Shown one piece after another: positions 1 to 13,100 of a DNA stretch of 64,000 bases; the first letter of the stretch is position 1; every line of letters begins with the position of its first letter. This stretch comes from Colius striatus (lineage: Eukaryota; Chordata; Aves; Coliiformes; Coliidae). The stretch lies in contig NC_084766.1 of the NCBI RefSeq assembly GCF_028858725.1, positions 25,086,001-25,150,000 on the forward strand, written 5' to 3'. Under the pieces are notes generated by a model. It did not search any database. It was given only the letters and a program-made list of their open reading frames with translations, and was not told the DNA's origin. A program made the position numbers and the translations under genes.

Positions 1-2622
1 AAAAAAAAAAATACTTCTATATGTAAGATATGAGGATAAGGATGGATTGCTCTCCATATTCAGCTTGGGAACGGGACAAGGAGAGCAAGGCTCCATTTGC
101 AGCAGAGATGATTTAGGTCAGATGTTAGGAAACTCCTTCAACTCTGAACACATACAAGCCCTGGAACAAGCTGTCAGGAAGGGATGGAGCCTCTTTCACT
201 GGCAGTATTTACAAGCAGGTTGGACACCCATCTGTTGGGAGTGTTTGAGGAGAGCTGTCTTGCAAGACTATCTATCAGGGTCCCTCCAGCCTCACATTTC
301 TCCCTTCATGTTCCCTCTGTTGAACCATTCGGCTAGGACAGACCGTGCCATCCGGGGCTGGAGACACCCTGCCAAAGGCCCTGAGGGAATGAACAGCACT
401 AAGAGGAAATCTGTGCAAATCTATTCTCTGTACTCTTTGCTGAAGGCAGGGGGGGAGTCTCAGTATCGGGCACATCCCCACTGGGAACTATCTCTGCTCC
501 CCTAAAATGTCACTGGTCTAATTACAGAGGAAATCATGAAGGAAAACTTGCTGGGACCAATGTGGATTTTAGTCACTTGTGACCTCACCAGCTTTTGTTT
601 CTCATTTTTCTGATGTTTACTGGGAACCCACAGAACACAGGCTGAAAGCCATTGGTGACAATCATGTCATGGACTCATGTCCCTTCCAGGATCATGGCAC
701 CTGGGGCCAAGCTGAGATGAGAGACCTTGTCTTTCTCAGCTGCATTGAGGCAGAGGGACCTGCCTCCCAGCTCTGAGCCAGGCCATGTAAAGATGCCTCC
801 AGCTTTGTCACTTCAGATCTCTGTGCTGCTAGGGCACCTGTTCCCCAGCTGCCTGGTGAGAAGATGGCTTGTACAAGTAATAACCTTCAGCTGCTGAACA
901 GATCTCACTGAGAACATTGTTTGAAGTCTAAAGTACACGTTTTAAAGGGTTTACACCAGAGGAGGTTCCTGATGGTTGCTTCTTTCTCTGTGAAAGCAGG
1001 GTGAGTTCATAAACATGTGTGCTGTGCTGCAGGGGTGGCAAAAGGGTGGATTAGCTAGGCCAGATGTGCATGGGCCAACCAAGAGTGTGGTATCCCAGGC
1101 AGTCCCTTCCGCTCTCTGTCCCTCAGGACAGACTTTCTGGCTGAAGACACTGCTGAGCTGCTCTGTCAACACTGCACTCATCATGAGAACCTTCATAAGT
1201 GACTGGGCATAATTAATGTGTCCTTCGTGAGCTGTCAGGGCGTGTGTTAACTGCAAAGGACCATTCAGGTTGCAGTACCTATTCAGAGATGATGCTCAGC
1301 TCCACTGGATGCCCAGATCCCTCTCCAGACTTGTGTTCGTGGCCAAGGCGGCGCAGTTGCTGCTGTGTGTTCTCCCTTCTCTCTCTCCTAAGCTCATACA
1401 AGGCATGGCCACAAAGCAACCCATCTTTTTACACTTGTAAACGCATTTTACAGAGTTGTAAATGCTCTTATTGATTCCTCAGCCTTATTATCCTTGCTGC
1501 TCAGCCAAGAATTAACTTCCATTTGAGGATAAATTATTAATCAGCCTTCTACAGGTCTATTTCATAATCATTTCTACCATCGTGGCTGTCACATAAGAAG
1601 GATTTGCATATTTATTCTGCCACTTTTCCCCAGAACAGTACATGGGAGTCCATGTTTACCTGCAATCTCTTAAATCACTTTCCCTACCTTATAAAAGCAT
1701 TGCTTTTAGACAGAGCTGGCCCTGCACAGCACAGTCCACATTCTTCTGACTCATTCACTTTGTGGCATGTTTTTTGCAGGCAAATACTTTTCCTTTTCAC
1801 TTCTCTGCTTTTTCATTGCTTATTTATGATACCCTGTAGGGTAAAACTGTGTGGTTTGTTCAACAACCCATAGCAAAAATACATGAGCTTCCAGCCTGGT
1901 ACTGACTGTCTTTAGCCCCCAGCCCAGCTTGCACAGGAGAGTGTGTTGAGCTGGTATTTTGGCTTTCAGCACTTTTCACCCCAGACAGTCAGAAACAAGT
2001 TGCCTGTGTGCGCTGTGCAAGGCATGGCAGTATTTCTGTGCCAGAGAGCAGGAGCCTTGCTCAATGGGAAGTGTTTTGGTAACTGTGGGGATGAGCAGAG
2101 ATGGGAGCATGGTGAAGGTAAAGGCACCTGTCTAGGGGAGGAAAATGTTTCCAGTCACAGTAAGTCAAATGGAAGGCACTGAGCAACACCAAAGGCTGGT
2201 GGCTTAAGTATCAGCAGGGAAACTGAGGCATGGACAAATTCAATACCATGGAACAAGATCATGGAGGAGGGTGGTGTTGGCAACAAGGAATCACAGCCTT
2301 TAAACAACATACAGGAGGCCACATGTTGAAGGAGATACCCAGGTGGAGGGGTAGCAAGAGTATATGAGGAGACAGGTATCCACATCAGGACCCCCAGCCA
2401 GACACCATGATGAAGCACTGCTGCATCAGCGCAGGGCTGATAGCCAGGGAGAATGGCTGCTGAGGAAGCAGTGCCCAGAACTAAGGTGCCCTGCAGTGCT
2501 ACAGCCTTTCCTTGGTGCCCAGGTCATGGACAGCAGGAGTTGATGAAGAACTTGCTGGTCCTTCAGATATGATTCAACAAGGGGTTGTGTTCGTAGACTC
2601 ACCAGCTAGTTGGGGTGAACCA
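1..2622. other. Intergenic DNA, no gene recognised
   Basis: The stretch opens with a short A-run at 1-11. Open frames are all under 155 codons, begin at arbitrary codons, and show no recognisable domain or codon pattern. I see no splice-bounded exon of a known gene, no tRNA and no clear interspersed repeat. It reads as ordinary bird intergenic sequence. Confidence 0.6.
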
Positions 2623-2742
2623 GCCAAGATGGTGGCCACAGCCCAGGCCAAGGTGGTTGTCATGGCCCAGGCCAAAGTGGTTGGCATAACATCAGGCAAG
2701 ATGTCAGCCATGGCACAGGCCAAGACAGCTGTCATGGCACTG
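2623..2742. repeat. Minisatellite, about five imperfect 24-bp units
   Basis: Five consecutive 24-bp units carry variants of GCCAAGGTGGTTGTCATGGC. Because 24 is divisible by three, one + frame stays open across them and reads as an eight-residue repeat of the form AKxVxxAQ, within an open frame of 140 codons (2512-2934). The open frame is best explained by the repeat rather than by a gene, since its flanks show no recognisable protein. Confidence 0.75.
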
Positions 2743-3168
2743 AGCAGGAACAGATTTACAGCTCCATTATCCCCAGGTTGTGTTTGGAGTGTGGTTTTTC
2801 ACCCCAGCCTTGCACCCTTGTTCCCTCTCTGCAGCTCCTTGGATTTACTCTGGTTCCTCTCCTTCTCTCCTTCTTTTGTTCTTCCTCCTACTCCTTGTAC
2901 ACCCTCACATCTCCTGTTTTACCACTGGTGCTGATGTCTTTCTGCACGTCTTTAAGTCCCACATTCTTAGCCCCAGCACACTGCAGCAAAATTTCCATGT
3001 CTTTGCCTTTTTGTTGTTGTTCTGTTTTTGGTAGAGAAAGCTTGAAAATATGATGTGAGAGCAGTGGGAAGAGCAGAGATCAATCAATAGAAATCAAGCA
3101 GAGCCATTAAACAAGCGGCTGAGCAGCAGGACCCGGATGGCTGAGGCGTGTGTGGTGTATGGATCTAT
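2743..3168. other. Intergenic, pyrimidine-rich, nothing recognised
   Basis: Between the minisatellite and a CR1 tail lies a T/C-rich + strand stretch (about 2790-2930). The overlapping short open frames here are a product of this composition. No gene, promoter or RNA is recognised. Confidence 0.5.
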
Positions 3169-3270
3169 TTAGGGACATAGTTTAGTGATGGAGTTGGCAG
3201 TGTGAGTTTAGTGGTTGGACTTTATGATCTTAAAGGTCTTTTCCAACTAAAACAATTCTATGATTCTATT
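3169..3270 (+). mobile_element. CR1 LINE 3' end fragment
   Basis: This is a 5'-truncated CR1 (chicken repeat 1) non-LTR retrotransposon tail in + orientation. It has the typical terminal string with TGATCTTAAAGGTCTTTTCC followed by the 3' octamer repeat ATTCTATGATTCTAT, which ends at about 3270. The upstream limit is approximate. CR1 copies are usually severely 5' truncated, so this is a dead fragment without coding capacity. Confidence 0.9.
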
Positions 3271-6200
3271 TCTCAAGTGGAGACAAAAAAAAAAGATCCT
3301 TTAAGCAACCTGAGATAAACCTACCAGTAGTGTGGACAGGAGGATGGACAGGGAGCTACCAATGCTAATGACACAGTTGGCAGCCAGGCAAAGAGTGAAA
3401 ACTGGAAATATCCATCTGAGTGCATTAATGAAAAGGGTTGGATTGGGTGTGATTGCCCAGCAAGCCTCATAGCACTGGGACTAGCATGCCATGGCATCCT
3501 CAGCCCACCACACTGAGACAAGCAGAACTGAGATACAGCAAGGAAGGTAGATCAGCAGCAAAAGCGTCAACTGCACCTGCTCTTCTAAGAGAATATTTTA
3601 TGTTGCTGCAGGGTAAGAGGGTGACATTATCATTTTGGAGTTCCTTCAAGGAGCCTTGCTGGGAATAAACTGGTATATAGTCTTATATACACAGTACATA
3701 AAGAGAGGTGTAGTCATCTCTCAGAGGGTTTGGTAGCAGGTCTGTCCTACTGGCTGCTAGTACATCTCATTCCTTTAAGCCCAATGCCTTTGTTCCCAGC
3801 CCTGGTGACTGCCATCTACGGTTGCTGCTCAAAGGGTTGTAGTTTTGAGGTTTCCTATAGAAGCAAGCTTTAGTCCCCTCCTTTGCATCACGTTTGCCTT
3901 TCCTCTCCTCAACAACTTTTGAAACCATTGGACAGTTTCAAGTAATTTTGGCAGAAGTGGGGAGGCTTCAAAGATGTGACATTCTGACAGGCTTTAGGAA
4001 GGTAAGTGCTTGGGAAGAAGAGAGACCCAAATTAACACCATCTCTGAGAGAAAGAGTTCAAGCCATGAAAGAAGGACCATTATACCTTTGCTGCCTTTCA
4101 CTGCTCAGTGTATCTGGGCCTCCCTATTTTGGCTGCTCTGCTGCAACATTAAGCCCTTATTTATTTGAGAGAGGATGTGATGCATTGAAGACATGCTTGT
4201 AGCACGTCTAGCAGTTAAGCTGAGAGATATTTGCTCTAACAGCCAATATGCCCAGACTCCTGGAGAGCTTGTGTGCTGGCTGGCAAAGACATGTTTCTAT
4301 ACCTGGTTGCTTCTATATCCTGAGCTTCCCAGCTCCAGGAGATCCTGCTTTACCAAGATCCCAGCATAGGACTGGATGATGAGGATGCTCCTCTCATGAA
4401 AGTGTGGGGTTCACATGTGTTGCATGCTGGAGAATGGTGAGGTTGAGGCACAGTGCTGGAAAGGGGGAAGCCCGGTCCTGCTGTGGAGGAGCAGTGGGGT
4501 GAGTATTGCTGCATGTGACGTTTGACAGGTCTGCAACATATGCTGTGTTCCACTGCAGGCCCAGGCTGCTCTCTGAATCAGCTTCTAGCCTGTCTCAATG
4601 TGAAGTTAAATCCTCACTCTGAAGCCAGAAAGCAGAGAAACAGCAGATGGAACCAATCAATTTGCCATCCGAAAACCGATCAATTCATAGGGACCCCTCC
4701 CCATCCAAGGCAGGGTGGGAACAGGGTCCAGCCACTGCATGCGTGCAGGAAAGATCAGTGGGCAGCCCATAATAAACCCTAAATGTATTTCCAGCCATAA
4801 AATGCTTGACATGCCTTCAGAGAGGCTGTTGAAATCCCTGATTTGCAGCTGGCACTCATTTTCCATCGCAGGTAGTAAAAAGGCTTGGCTGAAGCGCTCA
4901 GTTATTTCCTGGTCGGGGGCCGTTGCCATCCCTCAGCCCTACGGCTGGATCACCGGCACTCACACTCCTCCTCTTCTTTCTCATGGCTCTCCTTTCCCTT
5001 CAAACAGATCCAGATCGGGTGCAGGTGATGGGAGGCTGAGATAATGAGCAGGAGAGGCGATTTCAGGAAGTGGCTGGGACTTGTAAATCCTCGCGTGGGC
5101 TTCCTCCGTCAGAGGAGCCATCCGGGGAGCGGGGCATGTGCGGGCTGAAGTCACGCCTGTTAGGGAGGTATTTGTTCTTCTGGCCCCCGCGGCCCAGGCG
5201 GGTTGTTGTAACATCTCTCGAGCCAGGATCTGGTTGCAGCAATAAAGCTGGGCGGCTTGGGTTCCTGCCTGGGCAGGAAAGAGTTATTGATCAATGCCAT
5301 GAATCCTTCCCACCTTCCTCCCACCCCCATGGTGGATGTAACACATACCAAGAGAGGTGGGAAGGAAAGCAAAGCTCTAAAGATGCTCTGGTCAGGAGTG
5401 GGGGGTGGCATGGCCAGGGCAAGGACGTGGGGAGAGATTCAACACAAACTGAGAGAAGGGCAGGACCTTATAAATGTCTCCAGATCAGGGCTGCAGGTGG
5501 ATGTGGTTCACTCTACAGATGAGCAAATGCATCCAGAAATATAGGAGTGAGCAGGAGGGTTAGTGTTTCTTTATCCATTTGCTCAGAGGACATACCAAGG
5601 CCCTGATGTCCTCTTGGGTACCTGGGCTCAGCAGCTTCATGTCTCACATGGGCCAGTGATCTACACTGGGCACAGCTGCTGATGAGAGAGCCCAGCCGTT
5701 CTCTGTCCACTGAGCTTGTGCCTCCAAGCTCACCAGCATTATGTCTATAAGCATAATTATCTGGAAGCAATTTGGAGGCAGTTCTTTATGCCCTGGGTCT
5801 GGAGAGACCACAGGGACCCTTGTAGAGGGTGGACATCTCACCACAGTGGGATAACACCAGGGAAAACTAACTCCAAGTTGTGTCTTGCTTTTTACAGGGT
5901 CTCCAGGGCTTATTTCCTGTCCTACAATGGCTCTGAGATTGTTGCTGAACTATCACTATGTGCTCACTGGGGAAACTTTTGGCATGTGGCCTGAGACCCA
6001 GCATTTCAGCCAGCTAGTCAAACTTCATCAGGTTTGATCCTGACCAGATATTATGACTCTAATAAAGACTGATATTAGTAATACCACTAACAATTGTGGT
6101 AATGCTAATAAAATAATATTGTACGCCTGCATTCAAGGAGTTTGAAGCTTTGAAAGGAGATTAAGTCTCACGGCATTCATCTCACTTCAGGAAAGCTTAT

Positions 6201-9200
6201 TTAGACAGCAACAAAGTCTCCTCACCACCTTTGTGGAGTGCAGACTCCTCCAAGGTGGAACACAGCAGCTCTTTATGAGTGTGAAATAATAGTCCACAGC
6301 AATCTAGGCCAAGCAATGAGAGCAAATACCATATTCAGGGCGATTACAGGGGTTATAGAGAAGACAATGTACCAGGACACTCAGCTCAACCACTGGGCTT
6401 TTACATGGATTAGGGGACTTTTTGCGGTGTTCAGAACCTACTGTGGTCCATCACAAAGACCTCCAGCTATCACAGAAGTGTGCTGCTGTGTGTCCCTTGC
6501 CCCACCCCAGGCACCTGTCCACTCCTGCTTTGGAAAGCAGGGAAGGCAGGAGCCTTGCTGTCTCATGTCACTCAGCACACCCTAACTCCTATCCTGGCAC
6601 TCTGCAGGAGGCATTTCTTCATGTGCTACTTGTGGTTGTCTACTGAGATCAGCAGCCTGGAAAGGGAAAGCTCCCTGGCTTTTGAAAACCATCTTCCCCC
6701 TCCAGAGCTGTGTTGCTACCAGCCTGTCAGGGGAAAGCAATCCTCAGGAGTAAATCACATCCACAAGAGCAGGTTCTTGATGACTATGGAGTCTCTTCAA
6801 GCCATCACCTTTTCTTCTATGGCCTTGAAGTCACAGGCATCCCTTGCCCAGCCTGAATATCTCCAGTGGAACCTGTTCTGGGACTTAGACCCATGAAGCA
6901 GTGGCAGAGAAAAAAGCCAAAGCCTTTGTGCTCATCAGCATACATTGTGCTGCCCTGCACTCCTGTAGGCTTTGATGAACACACAACTAGTTAGCAGCAC
7001 TGGTGTGAGTGGGTCTGAGAGGTCATGCTGAAAAATGGCACTTTGTCAGAAACGTCATTTCAGCGGCATTTCATTGCCTTTTTCTTGAAATGAAAAATTC
7101 CAGACGGAAATGAAGCCAATGCGTTAGTTGAATTTTTTTTTGCTGCTGTTTTGTTTTCTTCAAACAGTTCCTTCTAATTCCTGGATCCCTCACCCTCTTG
7201 CTGTCTGTCATTTGCAGCTCGAAAGGCAGACTTCTGTCGTTCTCCAGATAGTGAAGCTTTTGGTCACATCATAGAAATTCATTCTTTCCTTCACTTGGAA
7301 AAGATAAGCAAAAGCAAGATTAAAAAATCAACTCCTCAGGCTTGATGCTGTGTGTGCTTTTTGCTTTCTTTTTTGCTTTTTTTTTCTTTCAATGGAGCCA
7401 TTTTCAGTGAGCTTGGCCAACTCTTTCTACTGAACCTATATGACTGTGCTTTGGGGTCCTGATGTAGGAGGCCAAGCCTTTTCTCCTGGCCAGAAGTGGA
7501 AGCCCAGGGCTGATGCAGAAGGAGGGAAAGCATAAAGCCTTACTTGTCCTGCCCCTCCTCTCCCTCTCCCAGCTTGCCAGACTAGTGCTGGGAAATTTCA
7601 GTCAAAGCTCAGCCACGTCACCTGCAAACACAGAAAACATGCCTGCCAGATTCAGGGACCTCCAGGAACGTAACAGCCAACCCTGCCTTAGGTTTGAACT
7701 ACAGCAGCTCATCTCCTCTTTCACTTGAAAAATGTGGGCTTTGTTGCTCATTCAAAGCTGTCTGGCTTCACCTCCAGCTCTGCATCACTGACAGAATGTC
7801 CAGTAAGCTGACAGGGTCCTCTGGTTCTCAGTGTCACGGGGAGAAGAGGTGTGAGGGGTGGGAGAGCCTGTCCTAGCCCCCCTCACTGCCCTCCCTCATC
7901 TCTGCCTTCTCACCACCTGGGGAAGAGAGAGCAGGACCTCACCTAGGACCCTGGAGACAGGCTTTCAGCGAGGAAGAGGCTGCTGCTGTGCACGTCAGGA
8001 GTGATTTGATCAGTAAAGAGAGATGAACACCTCTAGCAGTGACATCAGGGGACAGGCAGAGGAGAGTGCGAAAAAGCTGCTGATGGACAGCAGTGAAGGA
8101 CTGCGGCGCATGGCAGCGTGCGGGGACCTGGGGCCAGAGAGGATCACCCAGGGGCTGGGACTGCTGGGGACTCGGGAGACTCTCTGAAGCTGTGCTGAAT
8201 TTTTTTCTCCTACAGAAACAGCTCCACTGCTTCCATCTGGTGTAACAGTTTAAGAGCTGTTGGTGCAAACCTCTGGCCCTACGCATCCTGCACGGGCTCT
8301 TTGCTCTTTACCCATGTGTGTAAATGCTCCACAAGTTATATATTACCTACGAAAAGATGGGTGAGTTCTCCACGTGGTGAGCAAGATGGGCTCAAACTCC
8401 TCCTGTCAGACCCTGCTTTAGCTTGCCTTTCTCAGGAAAGTGGTCCATGATCAGGCACATGTGCTGAGCCTTTCAGTGGCCAACCCCACACCCTTCCTCT
8501 GTGCTCACTGAGCAGCAGTAGGAAAGTGTTGCATGACCCAGACTCCTCCAGATAGAACTCTCTCAGTCATCAGGCTTGTCAAGCCACTGAGAGAAACTCT
8601 TTAAAATTTTTCTCTTTCAAACTTCATTTCAAAGTGAATTCAGTGCTGGTGAAAGGTGCTGTAAAGCCCTGGATGGTGATGTATCTTACCCATCCATGAA
8701 ACAGCGTCATAAGGGTCCTACAGCAGGAACAATAACATCCTGTTGTTTGCAAGACCAGATTTCCAGCAAGAGAATTCCCTTGAAGGTTTCCAAACAGAGG
8801 CCAGGTGTGACACACACCACATGTACGTGCATCTACGCATGTGCTCCAAACCACTTGGTTCTCTGTCTCCTTCTGTCACACCAAACTGTCAAGGCCACCA
8901 AGACCCTCAAATGCTGGCCTTCCCTGGCTCAGCATTTTCTGAGGGCAACGATACCAGCTGCAAATTGCTTTCAAGGGCTGGATTCCCACCAAGCACAGCC
9001 CAAAGCCTGGCGTGTCCTAAAGGACTGTGGGTATATTCTTGCCTCTCATATAGCCAGACACGCACCCAAGTGTGCTCACGGGGAACAGGCCTTTGGGTAA
9101 CACCCCCTCCCCAGAAGCAAATTCTCTCCTTTAAGAGCCGGAGAGTTTCCAGAGTTCTTTTAACACATCTCGCTCTCCTCTGCCCTCTCATCTTCAGAGC

Positions 9201-9639
9201 ATTTTGCCATCTGTTTGTCTTTATTTCCTTTGGGAACAACTCTCTTTTATTTTTAGATTCCAGGGACACATCGTAGCCAGGTAGCTCTGGGTGGGGGCAG
9301 CCTTTTTTAGCCTCCACCTTAAAAAAATGACCAAAACCATGAAAAAAAGAAACCCCAACAGCAATCTCAAAACAAATTGAGATCAGAAATTCTGCACAGA
9401 GTCACGGCATGGTATTACCATCACATCTACAGCCAAACCCCCCTGTCAAAATGCCACTCTACCCCTCTGCGTGTGATTCTCAGCCATACAGTCTGCCGGT
9501 GTCTCCTTGCCTCTATTTATACTAAAGCCCTTGCAGAATAAAACATCCATGTAAAATCCAATTTCCTCTGAATCTCTCTCGGAGAAGAGGCCTCGAGATT
9601 GAGTAGATAACCTCTGCAGTAATTGCCTGAACCACTCCT
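3271..9639. other. Intergenic DNA, no gene recognised
   Basis: About 6.4 kb without a recognisable coding exon, RNA gene or transposon. The longest open frame overlapping it (177 codons, 8743-9276) shows no domain. The segment 6060-6200 is A+T rich with several AATAAT/TAATAA strings, and 7330-7400 has T-rich runs. Parts could be regulatory, but I see no motif cluster strong enough to delimit one. Confidence 0.5.
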
Positions 9640-10045
9640 GTTTGCTGGAAAGGTGAGATCCATTTTTCAATTATCTATCTGCAGTGACAGCAGCGAGCAA
9701 CGGAGCTAAGAGGAAGGAGAGAGAGAGAGAGAGAGAGAGGAAATCCAGCCAACAAGAGCCGTCTGTGTCAATCCTGGCAAACGGGAGGTACGATAGATGT
9801 GGTCACAGTTCCTGCCATCAATATCCTCTAATATAAATGTCAGCGATGCCATTTTACCCACAGTCATTTCCCACAATGCTGATTACATTATCGTATAATA
9901 GAGGGGCGCCAGCCGCAGCGCTTTCTCTCCTAACCCTCCTCGCAGTAATGTGTCAATAGCCTGCCTCCATGAAACAAGTCAATTTTCTGCAGGCTTGGCA
10001 GCGGAATAAATCTGCCGACTATCTAGAGAGCTGGAGATATTTATA
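9640..10045. promoter_or_regulatory. Candidate conserved non-coding element (enhancer-like)
   Basis: The block differs in texture from its surroundings. It is balanced in base composition, lacks transposon signatures, and holds many homeodomain-type cores (TTCAATTATC at 9666, GATTACATTATC at 9881-9892, GTATAATA at 9893) plus ATTTATACACA near 10039. An internal GA repeat (9717-9739) divides it. In vertebrates LBX1 lies in an interval rich in non-coding elements deeply conserved with developmental enhancers. Assigning this block to that class is inference; no conservation was measured. Confidence 0.4.
9717..9739. repeat. (GA)n microsatellite
   Basis: An uninterrupted GA dinucleotide run of about 11 copies inside the enhancer-like block. 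Confidence 0.9.
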
Positions 10046-10055
10046 CACACCGCGT

Positions 10056-10138
10056 CCTCTCTCTCTCCCTCTCTCTCTCTCATGTGCTCTCTCTCTTTCT
10101 TTCGCCCTCCTCTCCCCCCTCCCCGCCTTCCCTCCCTG
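10056..10138. repeat. (CT)n-rich pyrimidine tract
   Basis: A nearly pure pyrimidine tract on the + strand made of CT dinucleotides and C-rich runs, with one ATGTG interruption at about 10082. It lies immediately right of the enhancer-like block. Confidence 0.85.
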
Positions 10139-13100
10139 TGTGTGCAAGCATAGATGTGTGTCCTCAGCAGAATTGAGTGATTTTCAGCCCAGACTCAATA
10201 AGAAGAGAATTTAGGGCAGTCCTACAGCTTGGCTTCCAGTAACAGCCCTACACGTTTATTTTCTTTGGCTTAACAGGAAAGAGAGAATTATGTTTAGATT
10301 TATATGACAAGGGCAGTTCTACCAAAACGCCTGCGATAAGCACCGTGGAAGGGGGAGGAAGGTGTGTGCACGTGTGGCAAAGCCAGGCAGGCCGGTGGCA
10401 GAGAGGGATTGCAACACCTTGCAGGTCATATCAGGGGGGTCCTCTGGGAGCTGGGAAAGCAGCTCTTATTTTAACCGACAGCTCCTGGTTTTGTATATGT
10501 CTGAATCAAATGGCAGTGGAAGGAGGAGGGAGGCCGTGGGCTCCTGCATCCCTGCTGATGGATGAGGGTGGAAGGGTTTGGCTCTGCTTACTTGACTCTT
10601 GTGGGCAAAGAGCTTGCCAAAGACAAGATGTTTTGGCCACCTCAAGGATGTTCATTCTCCTGGCAATGTCTCAAGGACACCCTGTGCTTCATCACCCCAC
10701 ACACCCTTGCGATTTCTGCCTTCCCCCAGCTCAGAGGGGACTCAGCCTGTTTGAAAGCCCCAGTGGCTCCCTCTGTCAGCCAGTGTGGGCTGCCCAGGCC
10801 TTCCTAAGCTTCCAGAGCACAGGCTAAAACAGCAGATGCTGCTCATGCTCACAGAGATAAGGCAACTCAGAATGTTCTGGAGGACCTCTGCTCCCTCTGA
10901 GTGCTGGACAGAGAGAGGTAGACTCTCAGCAGTCTCATCCCTCTTGGCCTGAGCCAGGGGAATGAGAAGGGTTTCTCCTAACTCTCAGTGCAGAAAGCTT
11001 TTCATGATGGAAAAATGTCATCAAATATTTCTTTATCAGTAGGGGGGAAAATCCTGCCTTCAAATCTCTGGGCTTTGGTTTTGTTTTGTTTTTAATAAAA
11101 ACCTGCAAATATTCCATCTGTTTTCATCAAAATTTTGTTCAAGAGGCAAATAACACTTGGATCATTGCTTTTGTCTTGATTGCTCCATCCTCCTGTTCCA
11201 GAACACAGCAGTTTCTGGGCAAGGAGCTGGTGTGTCCTCCACCAGCCCAGGGAGGAGCAAGTCCACTGCCTTCCACAGTGCTAGGAAAGGCTCCACTCTA
11301 GCAGACACCAAAGACACACAATTTGTAGTAAAAGGCTGTCCTCCTAGGTCCCATACAACCACTTCTGGCAGCTTATAGAAAGATCTGGGAGAGGACGGTG
11401 ACCTGCTACAGTGCAAAGAGGACCAAAGAGACCTTGTGCAATCCCTGGCCCTGAGCAGAGCTCCCCAGCCTTGGTGAACATTATGCACTTCCTTACCCAG
11501 CTCCACTGTGACTTTGCAAGAGGTCGTTTGTGACCCACACCGACACCACGAAGTTCATTTCAAACACAAACACCATCTGTACAAGAGCAGGCCCAGCTGA
11601 TGGAGAGCATCCTCAGCACGATGGCATTAGGGCATGGAGGAAAAGCCAGGCTGTGGGTAAGTCACAGTATTATCCTGGGCTTGGGTTCTAGTTCCTCTCT
11701 GCAGAGGGAAGACGTCCAACTCCCTACCCGCCGCTCTGCTTCTGTACACGCCTTCACAATGGTGCCAGCAGCTTTTTTTCTTTTTTGCCCTGGCAGCTGT
11801 GTCAGAGATTGACAGGAGCTTTTCTTGATGAAAGCTTTCTTTAGAAATCAATGAAACCCACAGCTCCATCGCACAAAGCCCAGCCCTCCTACCCTTTTCA
11901 GCCCCGTCTGCCTGGGCTGTAAGTCATCAGCACCTGTCAGAAGGAGAGGCCCATGTCAGAGGTATCTAAGAAAAAACAGGCACCGTGTGGTCTCGCACCC
12001 GGAGGAACCTTAAATTCCTTCCACACTATCTAGAAAAGACACTTTGTCTGAGAGAAAGTTTGTATTGGGTCTTTGCTGGGGGAGGCTCTCCCCACATCTG
12101 GAAGGGACAAATCTGACCACAATGAAAGAGACCCAAAGTTGGATGTAGTGGGGGAAGCCTGGTTCAAGAGCCATCAGAGCCAGCGAGAGCTTTCCTGTTG
12201 ACACCATCAGCCTTCAGATGAGTCTAAAGCTCAGAGATGTGCCCTGGACCACAGCCTTGAAGGGTACTGGGGCTGTTTCATTGCCAGGCCCCGAGATAAA
12301 CTGCAGAGGAAGGCTACTGCGTTAAGATACATCTCTCTAAAGTGAGGAAGTAGGGACTGACTCCAGAGCTCTGATTTAAATCCTTGTCTGCATATGTGGT
12401 ATGTCATTAAGGGAGAAAAGCTGGCAGCAAGCTTCAGTTGCTTACTACTGCACTGGCAGGAAAGACAAATGCAGAGCATAAGATAAATGAGGCACTTCCA
12501 AGTGCGAGAAAGTCAATACTATAGAGACCTTCAAACTGGAGTCTGGGGAACAGCTCACAATTCAGCTCGCTGGTACAGACAGGAAGACATCTCTGTGGGC
12601 TGAGAGCTTATCAACCCTGCAGACTGGTACATCCCAGTGAGGTGGCAAGACAGGCAGCCACATGGGACTGGGCTTGGGCACATGTCCTTGCAGAGACCCA
12701 TCGGGGGGGATTGCTCGTGCACCATCTGCGTTATGGGAGCTCTTGAAGGACATCAGAGCTTTGCTCTGCATCATAATGGTCCAGTAAATAAAGCCTGAGT
12801 CCTGATGCAAGACAGTCACCAGCCTGACCAGGCAAAGAGCGTGGGATCAGAAAAGAGACTCCTTAAAAATCCAGGCTGATCTCCCTGAGGCTGCTCATCA
12901 AGATGCACAGCATCACCCAGCAACACAGGGCACCAAAAACTCTCTGCCATGCATCAGACCCCACCGTGCATCACTCCCCCTTCCCCTCTGTGATGCATGG
13001 AGCAAGACTTCGCTTCTGCATGGCCCTGCAAGAGCCACCAGCCATGCTGGGCACCAGCTGGCTCTGCTGCATGGCATCGCAGCACAGCTGTGTGTGAGGC

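Noticed and set aside
8743..9276. A 177-codon open frame
   Set aside because: No domain, ordinary intergenic composition, overlapped by comparable frames.
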